Shown: piece by piece, positions 9,200 to 21,588 of the stretch
Position numbering within the stretch: position 1 is the stretch's first letter
How the letters are laid out: each line of letters opens with the position of its first letter
DNA from: Theocolax elegans
Taxonomy: Eukaryota > Arthropoda > Insecta > Hymenoptera > Cerocephalidae
DNA: 64,000 nt
Direction of reading: 5' to 3'
Assembly: GCA_026168455.1 (NCBI GenBank)
Contig: CM047428.1
Location: forward strand, 41,338,769 to 41,402,768
Translations under genes and position numbers: made by a program
Notes under the pieces: model-generated
What the model saw: the letters and a program-made list of their open reading frames with translations, nothing else
The model's database searches: none
What the model was told of the DNA's origin: nothing

Positions 9200-11100
9200 C
9201 TATAGGAATGTAAGTCATCCTCTGTGTCATACAGGAAGATCCGTACTGTAAGGTATCTCGATAACTTTACGCAGATAGAGCGACACCTTCCATTGTTTCA
9301 AGGACAACATAATGTTGTCCCATCGAACCAAGTTGAAGGCATTGCGGATACCCAGTGCGATGATAGCACACATGCGCCTAGAATTCCTAATACCGAAGAT
9401 GGCATTGGTAACCAGCTCAACAACTCGACTTATGGCGTCAATAGTTGAGCCCTCTTTCCGAAAACCGAACTCATTGTCGGACAGATCGCCTGGTAGTGTA
9501 ATGGCTCTTATAACCTGGCACAAATGACACGCTCGAACAACTTCTCAGCTATATCCAACAAACCGAGTGTATGATACGAGGACGGGTTCTTCGTTGGTTG
9601 GCTTCCCTTTGGGAGAAGCACCAATTTCTGTACCTTCCACCGGGTTGAGAAGCATCCTAATTGAAAACAAGCACTGAATGTGTCTGCAAAAATTTATGGC
9701 ACATTTAGCGCAGCGGTCTTAAAGTCCAGACCAGGTATTCTATCCGGCCCTGGAGCTTGACGAATGAATATTCTAATAGGTCTAATGTGGACGACCTGCC
9801 CGCCTTGGTAAATGTGGGAGTCTTCGTGGTGGTAGCAATATCCAACTCCAATATCGCAAAGGACTCAAAGAGTGTACGACCACGAGTGTTGGTTTTCGTA
9901 CTACTCCATTTTGTCGCTCAAGCATTAAAATCTCCTCATCGATGTTGTCACTGGGTAGGAGGTAGCAACTGCACATTCGTATAACCGCCACCCAGGTAAA
10001 ATAGGAGACGGGAGCGACCATTTTTCCGTATACATGCAGGTTTCCACGTATACAGATGAACTCCTGTACTCCTCACTCACGATGACAATGTCAGCATTCT
10101 CTTCTTTGACCAACAGTGGCAGCAGATCCTGGGCTACAGCATAGTGATTTAGATTGATTTGGAGCACCCTAATCTTTTCTGACAGATGCTTCAGCCCTAG
10201 GCGCAGCTATGTTCTTATTCGCCGCGCAATCCACTATTCTAAAGCGCTTTTGGAAACCTTTGCAATATGACCGACTTTGTGGTATCTGTAACAACGTGAG
10301 CCCGTCTCATGGAGCCAAACCCTGCAGTTTACCTAACCTATCCGAAGTTTTCCAGTCTGCAGCAGTTTGTTTGAGTCCCTACGTCAGGTCCTACGAGTTC
10401 AGTGAGCAGCTCTTCTCCTCTGGTACGCCGGATGCGGAAGACTCTTTCTCCCAGCGGTTTGAGGATTAGTGCTACTTCAATTTGCCAAAGGATGTTGGCG
10501 CAAGGTCGCCATTCTGACACTTTGATCATAATTGCCTCGGAACGAGCTGTTTTCAGGACCGCTCTTTGTTTTTTGGACACCTTAGGCGGCCCTCCGACAT
10601 CCTTGGCTTGCTTCAGCTGCGTATTGTGCTGAGCCCCTTTCATTTTGCACTTGCGCACTACCGTAGCCCAGCCGGGGACCTTGGACTGGATTTCACTGGT
10701 GTGAGAAACAGACGTCGAAACCTCTACTGGCCCACTTTTTTAGTGAGTTGCTTTGACTTTTTTCTCTTCTGTGGTGGACGCTGAGGTGGCGAGGGTTTCT
10801 CCCACTTCACCGCCTTCCTTTGACGCACCTCAACGCGGAAGATGGGCAACGTTTGGCATGTCCCATCCTTACGCACGCCTACTGCTTTATCTTTCGACGC
10901 TTTCGACCAGAGAGTACTGCTCACCCGCGTGTATTCATTGAGGGTTCTGCTTGTTGTTCTCGCCATAGTCTTCAGCTCCTTGTGGATGTTGCTTTTATTA
11001 AGAACAATCTTCACCAAGGTGTCTAATTACTCATGCAAACGAAGTAAAGCTCTGTCAGCGCCACTCGACATTCCAGTCGAGAGCGACTCACGTAGTTTTT
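9200..11100 (-). pseudogene. R1-clade LINE relic, copy A (ORF1, endonuclease, start of RT)
   Basis: Second decayed R1-type element on the minus strand. ORF1 remains at about 11,090-10,340: 'NIHKELKTMARTTSRTLNEY', a basic Pro/Lys-rich stretch, then a Gag-like block containing 'ILKPLGERVFRIRRTRGEELL'-type residues. A damaged zinc knuckle lies near 10,330-10,200. The endonuclease N-terminus is at 10,167-9,925 ('LQINLNH', 'ADIVIVSEEYR'). The RT front part is at 9,523-9,227 ('FGFRKEGSTIDAI', then 'GIRNAFNLVRWDNI'). Several frameshifts and internal losses are present, and the sequence stops within the RT near 9.2 kb. Motif A here reads 'ALGIRNAFN', so the catalytic Asp context is altered. No intact product. 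Confidence 0.75.
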
Positions 11101-13560
11101 GATACTACACAGGCCGAGTGATCAACCTCCGCAGTACTTACCGTTTCATCGATGTAAAATTGGTTGCCCCTAAAATCCATGGGACCACCACTTACTACCG
11201 GGGTTTTCACCCAATCGGAATGAGTGACGGGTTTTGGCAAGGCTGCCCTGCCCACTTGGGGTAGTGATGTTTTAATCTCACTATACATTATTGGTTTAAT
11301 TTTGGGGTACATTAAATTTCTGTCTCGAATAGTATTTTCAGAATTTGAATTTATTGTATTTGTGTCATTATTTATTCTGTCTACGTTTTCAATTTCAGGT
11401 TTATTATTTTCGGTCGCTTCAGTCTCTTTTTGTTTGGTCGTATTTCTTGTTGTTATATAAGCAATAGTTTGTCTTCCAATTTTGGTATTTGTAGTAGTTG
11501 GGTTTTCCGTCTCAAATTCAATGATCCAATAAGGCCTTTAATAAATTCCTTTTATAAAAGTCTCATTAGATTTGGGGTCATATATATTAATTGGTTCTTT
11601 TTTTTTAAATTAATTGGTTCTCTTTTTAAATATACACTTAAACCCATATCTACGAATTTGCTCAAGTATAACACAGATTTTGAACTGTCCCTACTCCCTC
11701 CGATTTTAAGTTCGCAATATTCTTTGTTCGCACATTTAATTACGTGCGGTTTCTCAATAAAATTTTTGAAAATTAATTTTGAATTTGACAAGTGTTCAGT
11801 CGCCTCGGTGTCTGCTATAAATTTGTGTAAAACTGTCTTATCTTTTATATTCTGTCTCTTGTCAGTCTCAGTTATTGTAGTATTGAATATTGTCAAATTA
11901 TTATTTATATTTGAGTACTTACTCTTTATTTCTGATGTTTTAGTTTTGTTTTTATTTCCCTTTTGATTCAAATCGGAAGTCTTTTTATTAAATCTTTTTC
12001 CACGACATCTCGTATTACGATGGTTATTTCGCGATAGCGCTTTATCAAACTTTTTTTATGTTTCCTCAATCGTTGCTATCATCGAATCTTCGTTTGTTGT
12101 TATAACCATCTCTTTTTCTGTCATTACTGTCTTTATTATTAGCATTATATTGTGATTTTTCATACCTTTGACGGTGTCTTGGCTGTCGCTCACGCTATTT
12201 CTCGGGACAATTTGCTGCTTTATGGTCGATAAACTGCTTGCGCACAAAGCATTTTCTGAGTCCAGTACCCGAGCATGGACAAGTTGATAACATATGGCTA
12301 AAGTCATTACATTCGTAGCACCTTACATTTCCCATCTTTCTGGTAGCTACCATCGCAGTCGCTGTAGATGTTGATGCGGTCCCCTATGTTTGAATGCTCT
12401 CTAACTGCATAAGATACAATTTTTGTTTATCATAAGCAAGAGGTTCTCCTTTCATACTTTCAGCCATAAAATTGATGTTTATAATTTGTGGCACCGTGCT
12501 AACAACTGCCGTGAAACACGCATCTCTCTTTTCTGTCCCCTGATAGTGGTTAAATATCAGACAAATTATTATGTAATCTTATGAATTCTTCAAAACTGTT
12601 TATGAATACAGTCGCTTTTTCTTTTACTTTGTATCTGATTGCATATAATTGAGCCCGTATCGTAGTCGAATTTAGATTCTTTTCACTACGTTTAATTTCT
12701 TTGATTTTATTTAACAAATCAACTAGATCATTAATTTCCATTAGTTACGCGTGATAATGTTGATCGATTCCATTTATAATTATATTACGAACTTTAAATT
12801 TATGTCTTTCAATTATCGATTCAGATACATTTCCAGTCACTGTTATTGTTTGATCAATGATGTAAAGTAAATCGATGGCTCTCAAATCCGATTTAAGAAA
12901 ATCCAAAAAGTATTCATATTTCGTTTGAGTATTTAATTTGTAATCCCGTTTTACAGTCACTTCTTTGTTTGAAAATTCATTACGGATTGTGGCTGTTAAT
13001 TCTCGCGATACATCACTTAAAGAACTGTCTATTTTACTATTATTCGAGTTTAATTTATTAATTTCTGATTGTATCATTTGCGAAATTTCACTTTTATTCA
13101 AAACATTTTCTCTCGAATCGCGTTTTTCACTTGAATTATTAATTATAGATTGATCATTTATCGTCTTCATAACTTCCTTAAATTTATTTGCAAAAACAAT
13201 CTCTCTCTCCCTCTCTCCGACATCCAACCCATATGCCTGTTTACACGCAGAATGTCTTGTTTCAATCCGTTTATCCTTTTATCCATGTTTGTCATTCTTA
13301 TTTTGATGTCTTTTAATTCTTGCAGAATTTTTCTCAGTACTTCAGTCTCTCTTTCTATCTCAATTCTCTATTATTTTCTGTCTCCGTGTCAGTCTTTGAT
13401 CCGTCTTCGCCACTCTCTCTCTCTCTGTCTCCTTCAGAGGTTTCAACCTGTATGATTGCCCCTCTACAATATGGTATGAATAATGCTTCGTTCTTTTTTT
13501 CAATCTCTTTCATAGCTTTTCTAATTAACCGTTGTTCATCGTCAGACATCAACTTTAGTT
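11101..13560 (-). pseudogene. Copia-type retrotransposon relic: Gag and protease only
   Basis: Minus-strand remains of a Ty1/Copia Gag-protease region. A Gag N-terminal piece (13,552-13,355) and a longer Gag body (13,227-12,745, then 12,741-12,550) are hydrophilic and Asn/Lys-rich. A perfect CCHC zinc knuckle (C-x2-C-x4-H-x4-C, 'CYECNDFSHMLSTC') lies near 12,330-12,280, with a degraded second knuckle behind it. The protease block (11,971-11,552) contains 'FIADTEATEHL', where Copia proteases normally have D-T/S-G. This copy therefore has Glu in place of the active-site Gly, at about 11,800-11,820. A charged Asn/Thr-rich tail continues to about 11.1 kb. Integrase, RT and LTRs are not seen; it abuts the R1 relic. 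Confidence 0.65.
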
Positions 13561-14612
13561 CTGTTAATTTAACGAGAAAAAAAACTGTTAATTAATATTT
13601 TATACATAAAAATGTGAATCAATAAGGTGATTACAAACAATGATGATCACTTTTTTAAAATGAGTTCCTGCACACAAGTATCATCACTTGTTTTGCTGAG
13701 AGTTTAAACATACACAAATGATATGATTAACTTGACTCGGTCACGAAAACAACCAGACTGTCCTTTAATTTCACCGTCACAATTTTATCTTTGTGGAGGT
13801 CTTTGAAACCATGGATTTCTTCCTGGGTCTTCAGGATCAGTTCCAGATTTATTAGATCTGTATAAATACATAAATAAAAGCTAATCTTTAAATTTGTATA
13901 ATACGCGCTTTGTTACTATATTAAAAACGTCCAATTGATTTATATTTTCGTACAGTCTCTTTTTCTCCTTATACATATGATATTCACATACGATATTCAC
14001 ATACATTTATTATTTACTTGCACAAGATTTGTTTTATTTTCGAATTACAAAATATGTATTTATTTACATTTATTGTCGCTCAATCACGTATTGAAAAATG
14101 TATGTGTATATTCAGATACACGTGCACACATACATGCATACACGCATACTGTCATGTAATCTGTTGCATATTTTGTTTATCAGAAAATGTGTATTTAAAA
14201 TTATAAATAACAGCGTTGTTATTTTAGTCATTCCGTCTTTTCTTTACACGGTCACCGATATGTGTAATATATATATATCTGCTTGGGGGTTTATGACGCC
14301 CGCCATAAGAAATTTGGATCTTCTATCTGCTTCCCATCACATTATAAAGTATACGTATCTTTCCTCTCTTTCTTCGACGGCAAAAACCTCTATTCCCAAG
14401 TTTATTATTATATATATATATTATATATATATATATATATTTTTTTTTTTTTCGAAAAATTCTAGCCGCGTGTTTTATTAAATATATGTAAATATATAAA
14501 ATTATGCATAAAGAAAATAGAAAACATGGATAAAATAACATTATCAATGTATCGCAAAAAGGAACCAACAAAAAAATAGTCTTATGATGAAAAATAAAAA
14601 AAAAGAAAAAAA
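13561..14612. other. AT-rich spacer with TA microsatellite
   Basis: No recognisable gene. A TA-rich tract followed by a T run lies at about 14,409-14,452. Open frames here are low-complexity Tyr/Ile/Phe-rich shadows of AT repeats. Confidence 0.5.
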
Positions 14613-15150
14613 TCCCGGTATAACATAAGAATTCCCGTAATTAGCAGATATCCCGGAGTAATTTAAAAATTCCCGAAACACTGAAGAAATTCCAAAATTA
14701 GTGCAGTATTTCCAGGATACTATAAAGTCTCGAAATATTCAAGAAATCCCGTAATTAGTGGAGATCTGCCGGAATACATCAAATTTTCCCGGAATTCCTA
14801 AGAAATTCCGTAATTAGTGTAAATATCCCAGATTACCTAGGTAATTCTTGAAATATACAAGAAATTTTTCTAATAAATTTGTAATAAGTGCAAATATCCC
14901 GGAATTATATAAAAATTTCCGAATTTTCAAAGATAACCCGTAAGTAATCATTCCAAATATCCAGGTATACTATAAAAATTCGCGAAATACCTAAGAAATT
15001 TCGTAATTAGTGCAGATATCCTGGAATACCATACAAATTTCCAAGATATCTCGTAATTAGTGCAGATATCCCAGATTACCTTAAAAATTCCCAAAGTACC
15101 CACGAAATCCTGTAATTAGTGCAAATATCTCGGAGTACCATAAAAATTAT
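14613..15150. repeat. Degenerate minisatellite, about 9 units of about 58 bp
   Basis: Units recur with the core 'cgtaattagtgcagatatcc' followed by a 'ggaatac.ataaaaat' and a 'cccgaaatac..aagaaat' segment. Unit starts that I can mark: about 14,634, 14,692, 14,748, 14,806, 14,878, 14,937, 15,000, 15,049 and 15,108. Spacing is mostly 56-63 bp with a few outliers (49 and 72), and neighbouring units differ at many positions, so the array is old. Confidence 0.8.
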
Positions 15151-16105
15151 TTACAGTAGAGGGGGTAATTTACAGAAATCATCGTTATAGGTATTGTATT
15201 TTAATACAGCGTAGATTTGTGAATATACTATTTAATGTTTGATATTAATTGTCATAAATAGTATACGACCTTTCTGCGTATGTGATTATTTAATCCAACT
15301 GTCAAAAATACAATTTTTTTTTATAATTTTATTCCTATTCTGCTGTTTGAAACCTGTTTTATGGCAAATTATACAAATTTGCTGCTATTCTAGAAAGTGC
15401 TCACTAGCATTATTGCACATTCCCTTAACAACTGAAGCAATTATGTCTTACGTAATCCACAGTATGGGGCCTGCTGTAAGTGCGCGTGTACAAATCTACA
15501 GTATTTCTGCTGGAACTGCAATTGCTTAGTTTAACTCCCAATAATGCAATATCTTTTTAATTAGTTACAATTTAGCTGTTTAATACCTGTGCACTGGCGG
15601 TTCAGTAGGAATATAGTAGACGTTAGAACCAAACAAATAATGGTTGAGCGCAATTTTGCAATTTTGTGCTATCAGGGATATTATGAATAATAATAAGTTA
15701 TTTTCTATTAATACATGTAGGTAGTTAATACTTATTACTATCTAAACAAATATAATTATAACATTCACTGTCAATCATAGCACTAGCTTTTAGCAATTAA
15801 TAGATTCTAGTATACCTAGTTACGAACCGATCAACCGAGTTTTGTTCTACCTCACGTGTTCTGGCATTCAACGCACTCGGAAAACTGCATGTTTATAAAA
15901 TGTAAACCTTTCGTTTAATATATGCTAGATTAGCAAATTGTAAAGGGTAGCAGCGAGCGTCTTTTAAAACATAACCGAATCAGTTTTGTCCGAGCTCTCG
16001 AGCATAGTACATCGATCTTGTAATTCTTAGTAAGTATTACTAAATTAGTTTCTGGTAGGACGCACCTGTTCATCAGTGCATATTTATGAAATAATATCGT
16101 TTTAA
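15151..16105. other. AT-rich spacer, nothing recognised
   Basis: No frame or repeat that I can classify. A TTAA at 16,102-16,105 marks the left edge of the next fold-back. Confidence 0.45.
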
Positions 16106-17236
16106 CCCATCAAATCCGGGAAGAGCAACAGTTTTATATGATATTTGAGGCTTATTTTCTGCAGTGACAAAATGAATAAAAAATTTCCAAAAATATACTT
16201 TCTACCTTTTTTGAGTTGGCTTTTTCGATTTGTGCTATCAGAAAAAATTGAAAAGTTTTTTGGGTTTTTATTTTTTGTCAATTTTTTCACATTAATAAAG
16301 TTGTTGAATCGATGCCAAAGCACTACCTAAAGTGCACAAAACAAAGAAACTATTACTAGAAATTTTTTTATATTGTTTTGAATTAACTTAACTTCTTTAT
16401 TTTACCAATATGTACAAAAAATGAACATTATTTGGTAAATTATGGACATTTTTAAGAACATTCAATTCTCTAATGGTACAATCGTCCCATAAATACATAT
16501 ACATGAGTTTTTGAGGTCACTGATCAAGAAAATTTGTTGTTTTCGTCCGTTAGCCGTTTTATATAACGAAAACAACAAATTTTCTTGCGTAAACTCCCCA
16601 TGTAATAAACAGTATCGCATGATATTCAGTCATTTCATGAAATGTAGTCGTAGTAAAAGATTCTCTATTTTGAATTAAGAAAATCTAACCTTAAATGCAT
16701 GATCAGTGACCTCAAAAACTTCCCTACATACATTTTCTCGTAATTTTGAAGCATTATGTACTATTCGTTCGGCCATATTGGATCCGTAATCTTGAATTTT
16801 CAAAATCTGATTTCAAATTTATGAACAGTGAGCTGTAAAATCCATGTATATGTATTTTCGTTAGAGAAATGAGGTTCATTTTTTGTACACATTGATCAAA
16901 TAAATAGGTTAGACTAATTCAAAGCTAGATAAAAAAATTCTAATAATAGTTTTGAAAATTTGTGCACTATTGGTTGTAGTTTGGCATTTATTAAACAACT
17001 TTATTAATACAAAAAAATTCACAAAAAATGAAACGCAAAAAATTTTTCAAATTTTTTATTTAAAATGCATCATATTGGTGTTTGGAGTTATAATTATGCA
17101 ATTCTGATTGTACCAATTAAAAGAGCGGCCTCAAAAATAGTAGAAAATGTATGTTTGGAACTTATTATCTATTTATTCACTGCAGAAAGTACGCCTCAAA
17201 CATCATATGAAAATGTGTCTCTTCCCGGAGAAGAAG
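16106..17236. repeat. Degenerate fold-back (long inverted repeat) element
   Basis: The left part (16,111-16,450) and the right part (16,865-17,236) are inverted and alignable with many mismatches. Examples are 'ccgggaagag' at 16,116 against 'ctcttcccgg' at 17,219, 'tttctgcagtga' against 'tcactgcagaaa', and 'tgtacaaaaaatgaac' against its reverse complement at about 16,870. The left edge reads TTAA-CCCAT, like the TTAA-flanked elements later in the window. The right edge is destroyed by a GAA-rich run. A second inverted pair (gaggtcactgatca) lies closer to the centre. Non-autonomous and old. Confidence 0.65.
16525..16587. repeat. Perfect 22-bp hairpin inside the fold-back
   Basis: The arm 'caagaaaatttgttgttttc' plus 'gt' at 16,525-16,546 is repeated as its exact reverse complement at 16,566-16,587, with a 19-base loop. 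It is much better preserved than the arms around it. Confidence 0.85.
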
Positions 17237-17258
17237 TTCCGAAGAAGAAGAAGAACCT

Positions 17259-19706
17259 TCAAGGTTAATGTTAAGCATTCGATATAGCGACCAGTAGTAA
17301 GTACAATGTTTTAGATCGTAAGTCTTAGAAAAAAACTTGGAATAAGTTATAATTTAATGTATTTGTTTTTTATTAATAAATCTATAACCAGAAGAGAATG
17401 CTGAAGTCATCGAAATGACAACATCTAATTAAAAGTATGGTGTATTCCACAAGATTAAATAATATTCTCTTAAGGGGAGTCGGTACACAAAGTTTAAGAA
17501 AAACGTCACCTCGAGTGGTGGCGCTGGAGTCAGATGGGATAATGTTATAGAAACTACCAATAATTGTAAATTATAAAAATACGAAGCTCTCAATGCATAA
17601 ATATTGAGCTGAGCGCCATAGCCATTCATACGGGGAACATTTTTTAGTCGGATATGGATCCGAAAAATTATTATTGAAGTCGTAAAGTGAGAAGTACGAC
17701 TTGACAGGTACGAAACCTGTGTTCTGTTATCGACGCCATTGCGGAATGCTTGGTTGCGCAATTACATCAGCTGCCTAGAGATGGCGCTCGTTTATTTGAT
17801 TTGCGTCAAAAATATTATTATGTATTCGATCAAATGAAATAATATACTTTTTTTACTTCTCTATAAAAGACTTCTCTATACTTATGTGGCATATATAAAT
17901 ATATATGTATACACTGCGTCTCGTATAAAAATAAAATATACTTTTCACTCTAATCAGCTATAATGTGCATTTGATCCCTGTAGACTCACTTTATTCCCCG
18001 TAAACCCACTTTATTCAACATACACTAACTCTATTACTTATTTTGACTTCTTCCTACAAATACTAAATTAAATGTACCAAAAAATCTTACAAAAAAGTAT
18101 AGGAATTTGAAAAGTGTATAACTTATTATAAATTAATTATTGTTGAATAAAGAGGTCAGTTAAATTATCAGGGTGAAAATTTGTATATGCAGTTCGGGAG
18201 TAAAAGGCAATTCTCTTGGATGAATTACTGCTCTCGCTACAGCTCGGGCAACAACTTTTATAAATGCTTATTTTACATCCTTAGTGGACATATAACTATT
18301 ATTTTGTATAGAAATAAAGCTACCCGTTTACAGCAATATATATAATTAACTAAATAAACAAATAAATATACCTAAAATTAAATTAAAAATCTTTTAACCT
18401 TCAGAGGGCCGGAAAACCACTGTAGTGGGTCTACCCATGATGGGCACTTTGTCAATGACCAATCCATGATATAAGATACCTTTTTTACCATTTTTCTATG
18501 GAGGATATGCTATCCCAAATCCCGACCCTCTAAATCGTATATAATTAGACATTTTATGAATATATTAATTATGTATTAAAATATTTTGTACGCGTGTACA
18601 CAAAAGTACAAAAGAAAAACACAATTACTGGAAAGCAAAGCAGCGAACTCACGTAAAACTATAAAAACAAATAAAAAAAACGTATTTAAAAATATATGCT
18701 CAAAATACAAATACATTTTTCTTTAAAAACTTTTTATGCATACATAATTTTATACAACGTTTAACGTAGTATACTTTCATACTAACACTATACATAAAAG
18801 AAAAAGAATATTAGTACAACTATAAAAAACTACAAAATTATTCTACTGTAAGTTGTATGAAAAGATAGAAGGCATGCGTATTTTTGAAAGAGCTCTGGCA
18901 CATTTTAGTTGCAGAATTTTGCAACCATATAAATAAATTATATTAGAAAATATAATTATTTCTTTCATTTTTTTTATTTAACATCGCACTTTTTAGCTTC
19001 TATTATAGTGCTAATAATCGACGGTGATATGCGACGTATTTTTTGTAAAGAAAGCACTTGTCCAAAATATACATTTTGGTAATTATAATAGTGCGAATGC
19101 CACTCTTTAAACATTAAGGGTCTGTAATTCTCAACTAGTTACCTACCGAGCCATATGAGACAATTATATTTAATTAACTAATACATATTCTGAAAATAAA
19201 GTAAACGAAAATAGCATTGGAAGGGAATTTTCGCATAGTGGATTTAGGTTATAAAATTTCCTTCCAATCATTGTCGTTAATTATTGCCCATACATACTTA
19301 GCTCTTGGCAAATCAATACGGAGGGCAATGATGTCTTGATTTTTCATTTATTCAAGTATTTCATGATTAATTGACAAAACATGCGTGCCATTACTCATTC
19401 GACAAAAATTGACTATTACATCCCGCTAAGTATATTACTGTTTAAATACAGCTCGAAAGCAGAAGTTCATGCAAAAAATATTACAGAAGATAAAATTAAA
19501 AAGAATTTTTATACAAAGTGCAATTTTATTTTTGCACAACAATTTTCAATATTGCTAAATAAAGCAAACATTGGAATATATATTGTATAGGTAGATATAC
19601 ACCATACAAATTACATTGTATTTCAAATTGCATTTCAATAAAAATCTAAAAAAAATAGAGATCAAACCATGCAATAGAATACACACAAACACTTCACTAA
19701 ATGACA
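17259..19706. repeat. Large inverted-repeat arm A (left), 2.45 kb
   Basis: This segment is repeated in inverted orientation at 33,079-35,525, with only occasional differences where I compared line by line (about 99% by eye). The outer edge is 'tcaaggttaatg' and the inner edge is 'aaatgaca'. It is AT-rich and holds two open frames that exist in both arms (110 and 69 codons here at 17,429-17,761 minus and 19,381-19,590 plus). Neither resembles a family I know, and I do not call them genes. No clear target-site duplication flanks the pair. Confidence 0.85.
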
Positions 19707-20399
19707 GTAAACTCATCACCTAGCAGCAAATGCGTCAGACAGCCTTCCTAGACATCGAACACGTTAGGATGTTGGCATTTGGATACGCTCCTTAACACAC
19801 ACAGCTCACAGATAGATCTGTAGATAAATCCAGTAATATAAGTATTTATATATACTATAAAGGGAGTAGGAAAGGACTGTATAATACAACTGTATAATAT
19901 AATTAATGGCAGCTGAAAGTGGGAAATGTGATTGGGAAGATTTGAAGTTATGATTTCGTTAACATAACCAGTTAATTCAATTAATAACATACGCAAGCCC
20001 CAAGCAAAAGTATATTACCTGAAATCAAAACAGCGCATCATCTTCAGCAATGGAACTATTGACTTCAAGAAAAGAGAGACTAAAACTTGTATCGCTCCAT
20101 TGCCATAATCCATTGAAATGTAGAATTGTAGAATATACCTGATTTGATATACGTTGTAACAGTTGTTTGGTACACTTCTTGGAATGTTCTGAAAGTATAT
20201 CTAAAATTAGTATCTTTTCGGACAGCACATTAATGGCAAATGGATTGTCGTCACTTCCTCAAGTAAAAGCACTAACTAAATATCTTAATAAGCTATAAAC
20301 ATTATAATTTACTATTACCTAATCTCCTGAGCTTCTTCTTTTTGTTGTACTTTAGCTACCAGAACCAACTATCCAAGTATTTCTTGTAGATCTAGGTGC

Positions 20400-21588
20400 T
20401 TGTGATTATTTATTCTCAATCCAATATTACCCGAAGCTTTCACTAAATAACATAGGTTTCCCCTCTTCCTTTAATGGGCACTTATTAATAAAAAAATGTT
20501 TTCATGATTAAAATATGTTACAATTTTTATAATTATTAAGATATTTAAATAAATGTTACCAACTTTAGGAATTGGTGAGCTTAAAACACCTTTGGCCATA
20601 TGCTTGGAATAAGGATTGCTTACAGTGATGATGCCCTTCAAACTGTTTTGAGCTTGGTTTATGCTATGTGCTATCAAACAGAGACCATGTTCTTGTCAGC
20701 TTCTTGTCGTACATTCAAATAAAAATTAACTATTGCCTTTTGCTTGACTCGTACATATCGTTCCTCGAGAGAGTAACTGACGAGAAGTTGCAGATCGTTG
20801 AAATATTCAGTTGATCTTTCTTAAACCAACAGCAAGCTCTTTTTTCCTACATCTGTCGTTGGATTTGTACGACAAGCAACCATAAAAAAGTCAGGATGAC
20901 ATCTACGATTCCTTTTCACCTTCTCCAAATAAAGATAAAGAGTACAGACAATTTATAAACGCTCACTTCTTCCAAATATAGGTTATGTTTGTCCCGGCGA
21001 CCGGCGTACGTTGCATACTGTATGTTCCTGACCATAGAGAGGCAATTAATATATAATTAATTTTTAATCAGAATAATTCAGAAAACTTAAATTAATTAAA
21101 AATTTGACCCAATATATTAATGTTGAATACTTTATACTTCGATATAAAACTATAACCAAACAAAATGCATGTCAACAGAGAGTACTGAACTGACAGTAGC
21201 AGTATAAGATAGCGCCCTCTCGCTGCCACATCTAAACTAAATGTCCTGCCAATCGTTGGGGGCTCTGTTCGCGTTATTTGACCGGTTGGCACGCAACGCT
21301 GTCTTTCTATCTCACACATCTCCCATATCGCTATCTCTTTTCGCTTTCTATAGACATATATATACATAGAAAGACGAAAAAAGGGAAGAAGCAAAAATCG
21401 AGAAAAGAATTCGACCGAAACTTGTTGTACAGTGAGGGTTAGCAATAAGGAAAGTAATGCGTGGCCAATAGCACAAAATAAATAAGTAATATTGAAGTGG
21501 TTAAAAAGTAAAAATCAGGGAGGGCTAGTTAGCTGTATATAATGGCTCTCGCGCCTATAATTGTGTCAGGCGCTATCGCGCCTTTTGA
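20400..21588. other. Interior of element B, no gene assigned
   Basis: AT-rich left half. A somewhat GC-richer stretch near 21,000-21,450 on the minus strand has one open frame (21,092-21,445) with no recognisable domain. Just before the tandem array lies the near-palindromic 'ggcgctatcgcgcc' at about 21,570. Confidence 0.4.

Noticed and set aside
14613..15150. CRISPR-like array
   Set aside because: Units are fully repetitive without distinct spacers, diverged, and in a eukaryotic context.
17429..17761. 110-codon frame present in both large arms (also 35,023-35,355)
   Set aside because: Its conservation equals that of the surrounding non-coding arm sequence, and no domain or codon bias is visible. 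The copy count is explained by the inverted duplication.
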